Origin: Cnuella takakiae | GTDB lineage: Bacteria > Bacteroidota > Bacteroidia > Chitinophagales > Chitinophagaceae | Length of the DNA stretch: 64,000 nucleotides | Direction: 5' to 3' | Assembly: GCF_001953305.1 (NCBI RefSeq) | Contig: NZ_MTFE01000010.1 | Location: forward strand, 1,862,715-1,926,714 | Shown: in pieces, positions 9,676 to 16,483 of the stretch | How positions within the stretch are numbered: the stretch's first letter is position 1 | Layout: every line of letters starts with the position of its first letter | Notes under the pieces: model-generated | Databases searched by the model: none | What the model saw: only the letters and a program-made list of their open reading frames with translations | Told to the model about the DNA's origin: nothing | Made by a program: the position numbers and the translations under genes

Positions 9676-11313
9676 ATGAAACGCATACTTGCAATCGCTT
9701 CACTCCTCGTTGCCGCCTGGCAGCCTGCTGTGGCCCAAAAGGCTGCTACCCGACCCAACATCATCCTCATCATGGCCGATGACCTGGGCTATTCCGATAT
9801 CGGTGCTTATGGTTCGGAGATCGAAACACCCAACCTGGACCGGCTGGCCAAAGAAGGCCTGCGCCTGCGCGAGTTTTACAACAACTCCATTTGCGCACCC
9901 ACCCGTGCTTCCCTGCTCACAGGCCAGTACCAGCACAAGGCAGGCGTAGGCTTTTTCAATGTCAACCTGGGTTTGCCTGCCTACCAGGGTTATCTCAACA
10001 ACCAGTCGCTTACCGTGGCCGAGGTGCTGAAGGGCGCAGGGTACAGCACCCTGATGTCGGGCAAATGGCATGTGGGCGACGATAGCCTGTACTGGCCCAA
10101 CCAGCGCGGCTTCGACCGGTTCTATGGCTTCATCGGCGGTGCCAGCAATTATTACGATATCGGCAAATACCCCGAGAAGGCGGCGCCTGTTGTTTTGGTA
10201 AAAGACAACAAGAAGCTGAACCTGGAAGCGGGTAAATACCTCACCGATGAAATCACTTCCAATGCCATCGGTTTCCTCGACGACCAGGCCAAGACCAATA
10301 AGCCTTTCTTCCTGTACCTGGCTTACAATGCGCCCCACTGGCCCTTGCAGGCGCCCGAGGAAACGATCAAAAAATATGAAGGCAGGTACGATATCGGCTG
10401 GGACTCGTTGCGTGCCCGTCGCTATGCCCGCCAGCAGGCACTGGGTTTGATCCCTGCCGGGCAAACCATCAGTCCCCGCGACAGCCTGGTGCCCGAGTGG
10501 GATAATCTTTCCTACGAGGACAAGCAGGTGTGGAAACGCAAGATGGAAGTATATGCCGCTATGGTGGATCAAATGGACCAGGGCATCGGTAAAGTGCTGG
10601 AAAAGTTGAAGGCGCTGAAGAAAGACGAGAACACCCTGGTGCTCTTTATCTCCGACAATGGTGCGCAGGGTGGTTATACTGCCAGTGGCCGTAGGAAGCC
10701 CCAGCGCAATTCTGGCCCGCTGGGAACTGCTGGTTCCTATGGCTACCAGGAGCAGAGCTGGGCCTACCTGTCCAACACGCCTTTGAACAACTATAAAAAC
10801 AATATGCACGAAGGCGGCATCTCGGCGCCTTTCATTGCCTGGTATCCGAAGGCCATCCAGGGTGGCGGCATTGCCAAAGGCACGGCCCACCTGATTGACC
10901 TGGCGCCTACTTTCTACGAGCTAGCCGGTGCGACTTATCCAAAGCAATACAACGGTGTAACGCCGCATACTCTTGCAGGCAAAAGCCTGGTGCCTGTACT
11001 GTTGGGTAAGGAGCCCGAAGTAGCCCGTGGCGAGCCCCTCTTCTGGGAGCGTGCCGGCAACCGTGCCGTGCGTAAGGGTAAATGGAAGATCGTATCTACT
11101 TATCCTGCCTACAAATGGGAGCTCTACGACCTGGATACCGACCGGGGCGAAACCCGCGACCTGGCTGCCCGCTACCCTGATGTGGTAAATGAATTGTCGG
11201 CCGATTATTTCCGCTGGGCCGAAAAGACCGGGGTGGTAGATTATGAAAAGATCAAACCCAAGGGTGGATTTGCTATTCCTGGAGCGGACCGGGTGGTGGC
11301 GGCTAACCAGTAG
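9676..11313 (+). CDS. S1-family arylsulfatase (formylglycine type)
   Basis: This 545-aa sulfatase carries a Sec signal peptide (about residues 1-20, ending AVAQ). The metal-binding Asp35-Asp36 (MADDLGYSD) and the signature SICAPTRASLLTG are present. Cys73 in CAPTR (73-77) is the residue expected to be oxidised to formylglycine. SDNGAQGG carries the C-terminal metal ligands, and a sulfatase C-terminal subdomain follows. It would hydrolyse sulfate esters, probably on a glycan imported by the upstream SusCD pair (inference). An FGE gene lies downstream in the same direction, which fits activation of this enzyme. The exact S1 subfamily cannot be set by eye. Confidence 0.95.
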   Translation: MKRILAIASLLVAAWQPAVAQKAATRPNIILIMADDLGYSDIGAYGSEIETPNLDRLAKEGLRLREFYNNSICAPTRASLLTGQYQHKAGVGFFNVNLGLPAYQGYLNNQSLTVAEVLKGAGYSTLMSGKWHVGDDSLYWPNQRGFDRFYGFIGGASNYYDIGKYPEKAAPVVLVKDNKKLNLEAGKYLTDEITSNAIGFLDDQAKTNKPFFLYLAYNAPHWPLQAPEETIKKYEGRYDIGWDSLRARRYARQQALGLIPAGQTISPRDSLVPEWDNLSYEDKQVWKRKMEVYAAMVDQMDQGIGKVLEKLKALKKDENTLVLFISDNGAQGGYTASGRRKPQRNSGPLGTAGSYGYQEQSWAYLSNTPLNNYKNNMHEGGISAPFIAWYPKAIQGGGIAKGTAHLIDLAPTFYELAGATYPKQYNGVTPHTLAGKSLVPVLLGKEPEVARGEPLFWERAGNRAVRKGKWKIVSTYPAYKWELYDLDTDRGETRDLAARYPDVVNELSADYFRWAEKTGVVDYEKIKPKGGFAIPGADRVVAANQ

Positions 11314-11325
11314 AAGGACGATAGA

Positions 11326-11458
11326 ATATGGACAATGGACGATGGATCATGGACGACAGACAACGGACGACGGGAGAGACGACTGACTACTGACGACGGA
11401 CAACTTGCGAAGGCTGTTTTTCTTAGTCGTCTGTCGTTCGTAGTCCGTGGTCATCACT
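11326..11458. repeat. GGACGAC/GACAGAC word element
   Basis: The gap after the sulfatase consists of words such as GGACAATGG, GGACGACAGAC, GGACGACGG and GACTGACTAC, followed by complementary words (GTCGTCTGTCGT, TAGTCCGTGG). ACGACAGAC (11353-11361) pairs exactly with GTCTGTCGT (11429-11437). The same vocabulary is used at 44153-44240 and 49855-49918. Confidence 0.7.
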
Positions 11459-11480
11459 TAAAACCGCATAACATCTTTAC

Positions 11481-12128
11481 ATGAAAAAACTCTTTGTCCT
11501 AATCACCTGTTGCCTGCCGCTAGCTTGGGCGGCGGCACAGGTAACGGATTTAAAACAGGTATATGATAAAGGTGCTACCCAGGTTGTAAACCGGACCGCA
11601 GGCAGTTTTAGCGAAAACACTAAAGCGGGTATCCGCATCGGTGAAGCTGCGGGGGAGGGACTGGTGTTGCTGAAGGACAAAACATTTTCCAACGGCACCA
11701 TTGAAGTGGACCTGAAGGGACAGGATGTATTCCAGAAAAGTTTCCTGGGTATTGCCTTTCATGTTGCCAACGACAGCACCTACGATGCGGTGTACTTCAG
11801 GCCGTTCAACTTCCGGGCTGCAGATTCGGTAAGGCGTATCCATGCGGTGCAGTATATCAGCCACCCGCAGTTTCCGTGGCAGCGCCTGCGCGAAGAGCGC
11901 AATGCGCAGTATGAAAAAGCCGTACGCCCGGTACCCGATTCCAACGAATGGTTTCATGCCCGTATTGAAGTAGGAGAAAAGGACATCAGGGTTTTTGTGA
12001 ATGATGCGCAAGCCCCGAGCCTGCAGGTGCAAAAATTGAATAGCCGCACCGGTGGCGGAGTAGCACTTTGGACAGGCGATGGTTCGGGTGGCAGTTTTGC
12101 CAACTTAGTTGTAAAAGAAGTTAAGTAA
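11481..12128 (+). CDS. Secreted concanavalin-like (DUF1080-type) protein
   Basis: This 215-aa protein has a clear signal peptide (MKKLFVLITCCLPLAWAAAQ). The mature part has the strand pattern of LamG/DUF1080-like jelly rolls: FSNGTIEVDLKGQD, SFLGIAFHVANDSTYDAVYFRPFNF, WFHARIEVGEKDIRVFVND, and a C-terminal GGGVALWTGDGSGGSFANLVV. Such domains bind or cleave carbohydrates in Bacteroidota, but no catalytic residues can be assigned. It sits between the sulfatase and the FGE, 5 bp upstream of the latter, so a role on the same glycan is likely (inference). Confidence 0.75.
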   Translation: MKKLFVLITCCLPLAWAAAQVTDLKQVYDKGATQVVNRTAGSFSENTKAGIRIGEAAGEGLVLLKDKTFSNGTIEVDLKGQDVFQKSFLGIAFHVANDSTYDAVYFRPFNFRAADSVRRIHAVQYISHPQFPWQRLREERNAQYEKAVRPVPDSNEWFHARIEVGEKDIRVFVNDAQAPSLQVQKLNSRTGGGVALWTGDGSGGSFANLVVKEVK

Positions 12129-12133
12129 CAGGT

Positions 12134-13228
12134 ATGGCTAACCGAAAATTTATTTTGGTGGTATTGTTTGCTGGTATACAGCTTTTGGTAGCGGCGCAAA
12201 GAAAGGATACCCTTCCTGCCTGTTGTATCAAGTCGGTGCCCGCACGCTTCCCCGTTACGGCTGCTTTAAGTACTGCAGCGGGCGTGCCGCAAGGGCGTGA
12301 GGGCATGGTGTGGGTTCCGGGTGGCACCTTCAGCATGGGTGGCGACGCCAATCAGGGACTGGATGATGAATACCCCAAGCACACCGTTACCGTCAAAGGT
12401 TTTTACATGGATGCCACCGAGGTGACCAATGAGCAGTTTGCGGCCTTTGTGCGGGCAACAGGTTATGTAACCACGGCCGAGCGCAAACCCGACTGGGCCA
12501 GCATCAGCAAGGAATTGCCGCCGGGCACACCCCGTCCGCCAGATAGTATGCTGGTGGCAGCTTCGCTGGTGTTCCGTTCGCCGCAAGCAGCCTCACTCGA
12601 CGATTACAGCCAGTGGTGGCAATGGCAGGCAGGCGCCAGTTGGCGGCACCCACAGGGGCCACAGTCTTCCATCCTAGGAAAAGAGCATCTGCCGGTAGTA
12701 CACATTTCTTTTGAAGATGCGCAGGCCTATTGCCGTTGGGCGGGCAAGCGCCTGCCTACTGAAGCAGAATGGGAGTGGGCGGCCCGCGGAGGGTTGCCCG
12801 GTGCGCTCTATCCCTGGGGCAACGAAGGGGTGGAGGATGGCAAGCCAAAAACCAATAGCTGGCAGGGGAAGTTCCCTGTGCAGAATACCGGCAAGGATGG
12901 CTTTGACCGCCTTGCCCCGGTAAAATCCTTTGCACCCAATGGCTATGGCCTGTTCGACATCGCGGGTAATGTATGGGAATGGTGTGCCGATTATTACCGC
13001 TACGATTACTACGAGCTGTTGCGCCGTTCCGCGCCCGTTGCCGATCCGAAAGGGCCGGAGCAAAGTTTTGATCCCGAAGAGCCCTATGCCGTAAAGCGTG
13101 TGATCAGGGGTGGATCGTTTTTGTGCAACGACAGCTATTGCTCCGGCTACCGGGTATCACGCAGGATGAAAAGTACGGAGGATAGTAGCATGGAGCATTT
13201 GGGGTTCCGGTGTGTGCAGGATGAATAG
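12134..13228 (+). CDS. Exported formylglycine-generating enzyme (FGE) for sulfatases
   Basis: This 364-aa protein is an FGE-sulfatase (SUMF1-type) enzyme that oxidises the sulfatase active-site cysteine to formylglycine using O2. Diagnostic segments are MVWVPGGTFSMGG, YPKHTVTVKGFYMDATEVTNEQF, WAGKRLPTEAEWEWAARGG and GNVWEWCADYY. Both catalytic cysteines are present in RGGSFLCNDSYCSGYR as Cys331 and Cys336, with the same CxxxxC spacing as human FGE (Cys336/Cys341). This separates it from catalytically dead relatives such as gliding-motility GldJ/GldK. An N-terminal signal peptide (about 1-22, LLVAAQ) predicts periplasmic action. It is the last gene of the SusCD-sulfatase cluster. Confidence 0.93.
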   Translation: MANRKFILVVLFAGIQLLVAAQRKDTLPACCIKSVPARFPVTAALSTAAGVPQGREGMVWVPGGTFSMGGDANQGLDDEYPKHTVTVKGFYMDATEVTNEQFAAFVRATGYVTTAERKPDWASISKELPPGTPRPPDSMLVAASLVFRSPQAASLDDYSQWWQWQAGASWRHPQGPQSSILGKEHLPVVHISFEDAQAYCRWAGKRLPTEAEWEWAARGGLPGALYPWGNEGVEDGKPKTNSWQGKFPVQNTGKDGFDRLAPVKSFAPNGYGLFDIAGNVWEWCADYYRYDYYELLRRSAPVADPKGPEQSFDPEEPYAVKRVIRGGSFLCNDSYCSGYRVSRRMKSTEDSSMEHLGFRCVQDE

Positions 13229-13230
13229 GG

Positions 13231-13265
13231 TTTGGAGTTAGGGGTTTGGGGTTTTGTTCCAAACT
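13231..13265. repeat. GGTTTGG/GGGTTTT word string
   Basis: Directly after the FGE stop lies a run of words (GGTTTGGAGTTAGG, GGTTTGGGGTTTT) ending in TTCCAAAC, which can pair with GTTTGGA. The vocabulary is the complement of the AACCCCAAAC string at 14481-14562, on the other side of the tRNA pair. Confidence 0.5.
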
Positions 13266-13288
13266 TTTAAGAAGCTGTATATTTTTTT

Positions 13289-13451
13289 GAACCACAAAGT
13301 CACGAAGACAGGAAGATGCACAAAGAGGGAGGTTGTGTAGGTTTTTAAAATCAATAGGAGCAACAATCGATTCACTTGGATCATCGTGGAGTATAGCTGT
13401 TCCTGAATAATTTCTTTGTGCACCCTTTGTGCCATTGTGTCTTCGTGGTTC
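13289..13451. repeat. Inverted repeat, GAACCACAAAG/CTTCGTGGTTC family
   Basis: The left end GAACCAC (13289-13295) with CACGAAGACA and GCACAAAG is mirrored by CTTTGTGCACC, TTGTGTCTTCG and GTGGTTC (ends 13451). The repeat resembles the dispersed AACCACGAAGRCACAAAG elements of Bacteroidota (general knowledge). It lies just upstream of the first tRNA-like gene. Confidence 0.65.
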
Positions 13452-13478
13452 ATAAAATAAAAGCAGGAAAAAACATAC

Positions 13479-13550
13479 AGCCATGTGGCCGAGGGGCGAG
13501 GCAAGGGTCTGCAAAACCTTTTTACGGCGGTTCGAATCCGTCCATGGCGT
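13479..13550 (+). tRNA. tRNA-Cys (GCA), copy 1
   Basis: A 72-nt cloverleaf can be drawn. D stem GCC/GGC; anticodon stem AGGGT/ACCTT with loop CTGCAAA (U33, anticodon GCA); T stem GGCGG/CCGTC with loop TTCGAAT; acceptor pairs 2-7 GCCATG/CATGGC. The discriminator is U73, the main cysteine identity base. CCA is not encoded. Position 1 is A opposite G72, so the terminal acceptor pair is not Watson-Crick. Confidence 0.85.
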
Positions 13551-13557
13551 CGAGGGA

Positions 13558-13583
13558 AGACCATGGTCCATAGTCCATGGTCT
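13558..13583. repeat. Palindromic CCATGG word element
   Basis: AGACCATGG (13558-13566) and CCATGGTCT (13575-13583) form a perfect 9-bp inverted repeat with an 8-nt loop, 8 bp after the first tRNA-Cys. It may act as a processing or stop hairpin, but there is no T-run. It shares vocabulary with 4957-4990 and 44221-44240. Confidence 0.65.
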
Positions 13584-13620
13584 TAAGGTCTAACATTATT
13601 AAATCCTCCAAAATGTCACC

Positions 13621-13935
13621 ATGTTCAACAGCATTGTTTTACCGCTTACCATCTGCTACACTACTATGATTTTGGCATACCAGGATATTAGCCGCTACCT
13701 GCCCGTGGAAGTGCAGGGTACGGTATTGGACGCACAAAGCCGCAAGCCGGTGGAGGGGTTGCATGTGTTTACGGCAAAAGGCGAGGAGGAAGGCTTTACG
13801 GATGCAAAGGGCCAGTTTCATTTTACCAGCTGGCAGCAGTTGCCTTTGCAGGTAACCGTGCAACAGCCCGATGGTAAAACAAAACAGGTAAAGGTGGCTG
13901 CCACACCCATCCGCCTTACCATCTTATTTCCTTAA
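13621..13935 (+). CDS. Small secreted CarboxypepD_reg-like protein
   Basis: This 104-aa protein starts with a hydrophobic signal-like segment (about 1-21). The rest is a single carboxypeptidase-regulatory-like beta-sandwich: VEVQGTVLDAQSRKPVEGLHVFTAKG, then GFTDAKGQFHFTSW. In Bacteroidota this domain usually caps TonB receptors; here it stands alone. It sits between two tRNA-Cys-like genes with repeats on both sides. The role is unknown. Expression as a protein is plausible, but no ribosome binding site is convincing. Confidence 0.6.
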   Translation: MFNSIVLPLTICYTTMILAYQDISRYLPVEVQGTVLDAQSRKPVEGLHVFTAKGEEEGFTDAKGQFHFTSWQQLPLQVTVQQPDGKTKQVKVAATPIRLTILFP

Positions 13936-13947
13936 GGATAAAATCTA

Positions 13948-14018
13948 TGTCACGTGGCCGAGTGGCGAGGCAAAGGCCGGCAAAGCCTTATACGGAGGTT
14001 CGATCCCTCCCGTGGCGT
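13948..14018 (+). tRNA. tRNA-Cys-like gene (GCA), copy 2, with G33
   Basis: A 71-nt cloverleaf with intact stems: acceptor TGTCACG/CGTGGCG (G-U at pairs 1-72 and 3-70), D stem GCC/GGC, anticodon stem AAGGC/GCCTT, and T stem GGAGG/CCTCC with loop TTCGATC. The D loop keeps GG, and the discriminator is U73. The anticodon loop is CGGCAAA, so the triplet GCA is preceded by G33 instead of the near-universal U33. It differs from copy 1 at many stem positions, yet pairing is kept. It may be a divergent tRNA-Cys, a specialised tRNA, or an early pseudogene. Confidence 0.7.
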
Positions 14019-14044
14019 CTTTTTATGGCAAACAAACAACAAGG

Positions 14045-14073
14045 GCGCCCTGTGTCTACAGGGTGCTATTTTT
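14045..14073 (+). terminator. Terminator downstream of tRNA-Cys copy 2
   Basis: GCGCCCTGT (14045-14053) pairs with ACAGGGTGC (14058-14066; one G-T pair) around a GTCT loop, followed by TATTTTT. It would end the tRNA transcript. Confidence 0.75.
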
Positions 14074-14124
14074 ATTGAACCAATTAAGGCTGTATTAATT
14101 TCATAAACGCATTGTCGCAAACCA

Positions 14125-14366
14125 CGTTAACAATTAAGGTTCCTGCCGAAGCCCGTAGGGCTTCAATTTTAATAGCCGCCGGTGTAACCGGCGGATAATA
14201 AAGTTATAGTAGTATAAATGGGCAACCCCGTAGGGGTTGAATCCTGTACCTCTTTACTGTTCAACCCCTACGGGGTTGGGCTAATAAGGATTCTGTTGAT
14301 CGCTTTTCCGCCGGTTGCACCGGCGGCTATTCATATTGGAGCCCTACGGGCTCACCTTGTTAACGG
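14125..14366. repeat. Four-palindrome A-B-B'-A' element with terminal GTTAAC
   Basis: GTTAAC occurs near both ends (14126-14131 and 14359-14364). Between them lie the palindromes GCCCGTAGGGC (14151-14161), CCGCCGGTGTAACCGGCGG (14176-14194) and CAACCCCGTAGGGGTTG (14223-14239), then CAACCCCTACGGGGTTG (14262-14278), CCGCCGGTTGCACCGGCGG (14308-14326) and GAGCCCTACGGGCTC (14339-14353). The right half is roughly the reverse complement of the left, so the element has two-fold symmetry and could form one long hairpin or a set of small ones. It resembles REP/BIME-like repeats; no RAYT transposase is in the window. Confidence 0.8.
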
Positions 14367-14480
14367 CTATAGAAAATGAACAATGCAGAACCATTCAATG
14401 CAAAATCAAATTACCCAAACAAGCGGGAAGCAGTTCTCACTTAATCTGACAATTACTGTATTATACAGGATTCCGCTGTT

Positions 14481-14562
14481 AACCACCAAAAACTAAAAAC
14501 CAAAAACTAAAAACCCGAAACCAACCCCCAACCCCAAACTCCCAACTCTAAACCCCAAACCC
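14481..14562. repeat. AACTAAAAACC/AACCCCAAAC word string
   Basis: A purine/C-rich run with near-tandem words (CCAAAAACTAAAAA twice, AACCCCAAAC, AACTCTAAACCCCAAACCC) sits just upstream of the first tetR gene. It is the complementary vocabulary to 13231-13265. Confidence 0.55.
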
Positions 14563-14602
14563 ACTCCTCCGCTTTCCCATCTTTTCCTTTTCTTTGAACC
14601 TC

Positions 14603-15199
14603 ATGAGCCAGGATCAGAAAAGAGACGCGATTATTGAAGCTGCCCTCAAACGATTTGCCCACTTCGGGGTGGCCAAAACCACCATGTCCGAAATTGGTGC
14701 CGACCTGGCTATTTCCAAAGCATCGCTTTATTACTATTTCCCCGATAAGATCAACCTGTACGCGGCGGTACTGCTGCACATCATTCATGAAGCGGAGCAA
14801 GCCTATGGGCCGCTTGTAGACCAGGAACCGGATCCATTCAAAGCCATGGATGCGCTGCTGAAACACCGTACGGAGTTTATCATCAAGTACTACAACGTTA
14901 TTTCTTTTATCCGTTCCAAGCACGATATCCCAGAGGAACTAAAACCCGTATTTGGCTCCGTTCACGCCTCCGAATTAAGCAGGATGCGCAAGATGGTGGA
15001 AAAGGGTGTCGCCTCCGGCAGGTTCCGGGTGGCCGATGTAGCTGATATGGGCAGCCTTTTGTTTGAGTGCCTCGAAGGCCTCCGGATGATGTACCTGGAG
15101 CAGGCAAGTTCCTTTTTCCCTACGCCCGAACAGTTCCACAACCTGCTGAAACGCGAGCAACAGCTTTCACAAATATTTTTCAATGGATTGACCGTATAG
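14603..15199 (+). CDS. TetR/AcrR family regulator 1
   Basis: This 198-aa regulator has an N-terminal TetR helix-turn-helix (about residues 6-52: AALKRFAHFGVAKTTMSEIGADLAISKASLYYYFPDK) and an all-helical ligand domain. The ATG at 14603 is preferred over an in-frame TTG at 14594. Its DNA-binding domain closely resembles that of the next gene (shared RFAHFGVxKTT and YYYxPDK), which suggests tandem duplication. A terminator overlaps its stop codon, so it is probably transcribed apart from the efflux operon. Targets are unknown; the downstream efflux genes are the obvious candidates. Confidence 0.9.
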   Translation: MSQDQKRDAIIEAALKRFAHFGVAKTTMSEIGADLAISKASLYYYFPDKINLYAAVLLHIIHEAEQAYGPLVDQEPDPFKAMDALLKHRTEFIIKYYNVISFIRSKHDIPEELKPVFGSVHASELSRMRKMVEKGVASGRFRVADVADMGSLLFECLEGLRMMYLEQASSFFPTPEQFHNLLKREQQLSQIFFNGLTV

Positions 15200-15219
15200 C
15201 GCTTGCGCTATATTTTTTT
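15195..15219 (+). terminator. Terminator overlapping the stop of TetR 1
   Basis: TATAGCGC (15195-15202) and GCGCTATA (15205-15212) form a perfect 8-bp stem with a TT loop, followed by a T-run to 15219. The TAG stop codon (15197-15199) lies inside the left arm. Confidence 0.85.
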
Positions 15220-15231
15220 GTCTTACTTTTG
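15203..15231 (+). promoter_or_regulatory. Putative promoter for the tetR2-tetR3-efflux operon
   Basis: TTG (15203-15205) and TACTTTTG (15224-15231) are separated by 18 nt, close to the Bacteroidota TTG-N19-TAnnTTTG consensus. The promoter would start transcription about 40 nt upstream of the second tetR gene. Confidence 0.5.
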
Positions 15232-15254
15232 ACTTCTGAAGTAAAAAAGTCAAA
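15228..15254. promoter_or_regulatory. Candidate TetR operator
   Basis: TTTGACTT (15228-15235) and AAGTCAAA (15247-15254) form a perfect 8+8 inverted repeat with an 11-nt spacer. It overlaps the -7 box and predicted start point, which is the usual place for an autoregulatory TetR operator. The words AGTCAAATAGTCAG also resemble the word repeats elsewhere (for example 47282-47353), so it could be a member of that family instead. Confidence 0.45.
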
Positions 15255-15278
15255 TAGTCAGTAGGTCAAAAAGAAAAA

Positions 15279-15887
15279 ATGGAAGCAAACGACAAAAGAG
15301 CGCAGATCCTGGAAGCCGCCATTCGGCGCTTTGCGCATTTTGGTGTGCAGAAGACCACCCTGACGGAGATTGCCGACGACCTGGGCATGACCAAGCAAGC
15401 CCTGGCCTATTACTATCCCGACAAAAACAGTTTGTCGGAAGCTGTAGAGGCACTGATCCTAACCGAGTTTTTTACCAATGTGGAAGCACACCTGGCACAG
15501 GCGCCCAGCGCAGCTGAAGCCATAATGGATCTGGTAGAAGTAAAGAAGACATTTTTTGAAAAATATGCCATGCTGATGCGTGCTGCCGGCCCCGAGCTGA
15601 TGCAGCAACACAGCAAGGCTGCCGATGCCCGGGAGGGGGCAAGGCAGCGCCTTACCCATCTGATGGCCCAAAGGCTGGAGCAGGGGGTGGGCAGTGGCGA
15701 ACTGAAACCCCTGAATGCCCCGGAAGTGGCATCGCTGGTTTTTGATACCATGACTGCCTTTGAGCAATGTGTGGTAGGCAGGCAGATGATTCCTGATGCC
15801 CGCACGTTTAGCGAGCTGTGCAGCCGCCAGAAAGCCGTGCTGCAGTTGATGATGAACGGATTAAGGGAGGAAGCATGGAAGAACTGA
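15279..15887 (+). CDS. TetR/AcrR family regulator 2
   Basis: This 202-aa regulator has a TetR HTH at residues ~8-55 (AAIRRFAHFGVQKTTLTEIADDLGMTKQALAYYYPDK) and a helical effector domain. It is a paralogue of the preceding regulator. It begins a tight gene run: its last 13 bp overlap the start of a third TetR gene, which overlaps TolC by 4 bp. This points to a single mRNA with the efflux genes and to autoregulation from the promoter and operator at 15203-15254 (inference). Confidence 0.9.
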   Translation: MEANDKRAQILEAAIRRFAHFGVQKTTLTEIADDLGMTKQALAYYYPDKNSLSEAVEALILTEFFTNVEAHLAQAPSAAEAIMDLVEVKKTFFEKYAMLMRAAGPELMQQHSKAADAREGARQRLTHLMAQRLEQGVGSGELKPLNAPEVASLVFDTMTAFEQCVVGRQMIPDARTFSELCSRQKAVLQLMMNGLREEAWKN

Positions 15888-16483
15888 TTTTAGGCAAGGC
15901 CCGCGAGCTGTTTTTCAGCTATGGGCTGAAGCGCATTTCGATGGACGACCTGGCCCGCCGTGCAGGTGTGAGCAAGAAGACCATTTACCAGGTGGTTGCC
16001 GACAAACAGGAACTGGTATCCAAAGTGGTGCGCCAGCTGGTACAGGGCCACGATGAGTGCCTGGCCCACTGCCGACGCAGCGCCAAGAACGCAGTGCACG
16101 AAGCGGTACTGCAGGCCCGCCAGCCCTTTGCCTCCCTGGCCGCCATCAACTGCTCTTTTTTTTACGACCTGGGAAAGTTCTTCCCCGAAGCATGGCAGCT
16201 GGTGCAGCAGCACCGCAACGATCAGCTGGAGCCGCACATCATTGCCAACCTGAGCCGGGGCATAGCCGAAGGCTTGTACCGTGACAGCCTGGATGTGGCA
16301 CTTACGGCTGCCATCAGGCTGCAGCAACTGCAATCGGTAGTGCTGCCCGGGCCTTTTGCCAACCAGCCTTTTTTGCTGGAACGGCTAACCGGTTTTTACC
16401 TCCATGGCATCACCAACAACAGGGGCAGCGAACTGATCGAAACTTATTTAAAAGAAGAAAACCTGATCAAAGCAAAACGATGA
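15875..16483 (+). CDS. TetR/AcrR family regulator 3
   Basis: This 202-aa regulator has an N-terminal HTH (FFSYGLKRISMDDLARRAGVSKKTIYQVVADKQELV) more divergent from the other two. The frame is open from 15818, but the ATG at 15875 is preceded by GGGAGG (about 15865-15870) and gives a protein that starts at the HTH like its relatives. It overlaps the end of TetR 2 by 13 bp and its stop overlaps the TolC start (ATGA, 16480-16483), implying translational coupling. In Bacteroidota a TetR gene directly before TolC-adaptor-RND is common, so this is the likeliest dedicated efflux regulator. Confidence 0.9.
   Translation: MEELILGKARELFFSYGLKRISMDDLARRAGVSKKTIYQVVADKQELVSKVVRQLVQGHDECLAHCRRSAKNAVHEAVLQARQPFASLAAINCSFFYDLGKFFPEAWQLVQQHRNDQLEPHIIANLSRGIAEGLYRDSLDVALTAAIRLQQLQSVVLPGPFANQPFLLERLTGFYLHGITNNRGSELIETYLKEENLIKAKR

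Larger units (their letters stand above)
14019..14602. other. Intergenic region between tRNA-Cys copy 2 and the tetR genes
   Basis: This 584-bp gap holds a terminator (14045-14073), a four-palindrome element (14125-14366) and a low-complexity A/C word string (14481-14562). No ORF is supported. Confidence 0.6.

Noticed and set aside
8190-9773. 527-aa open frame on the minus strand
   Set aside because: It is fully antisense to the susD-like gene and shows no domain or signal peptide; a shadow frame.
9700-10890. 396-aa open frame on the minus strand
   Set aside because: Antisense to the sulfatase, whose catalytic motifs prove the plus strand is coding.
12134-13228. GldJ/GldK-like inactive FGE homologue
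   Set aside because: Both catalytic cysteines and the sulfatase neighbour are present, so an active FGE is the better reading.
13479-14018. Integrated element using tRNA-Cys as attachment site
   Set aside because: No integrase or direct duplication of a tRNA 3' end was seen; the two tRNA-like genes differ in sequence throughout.
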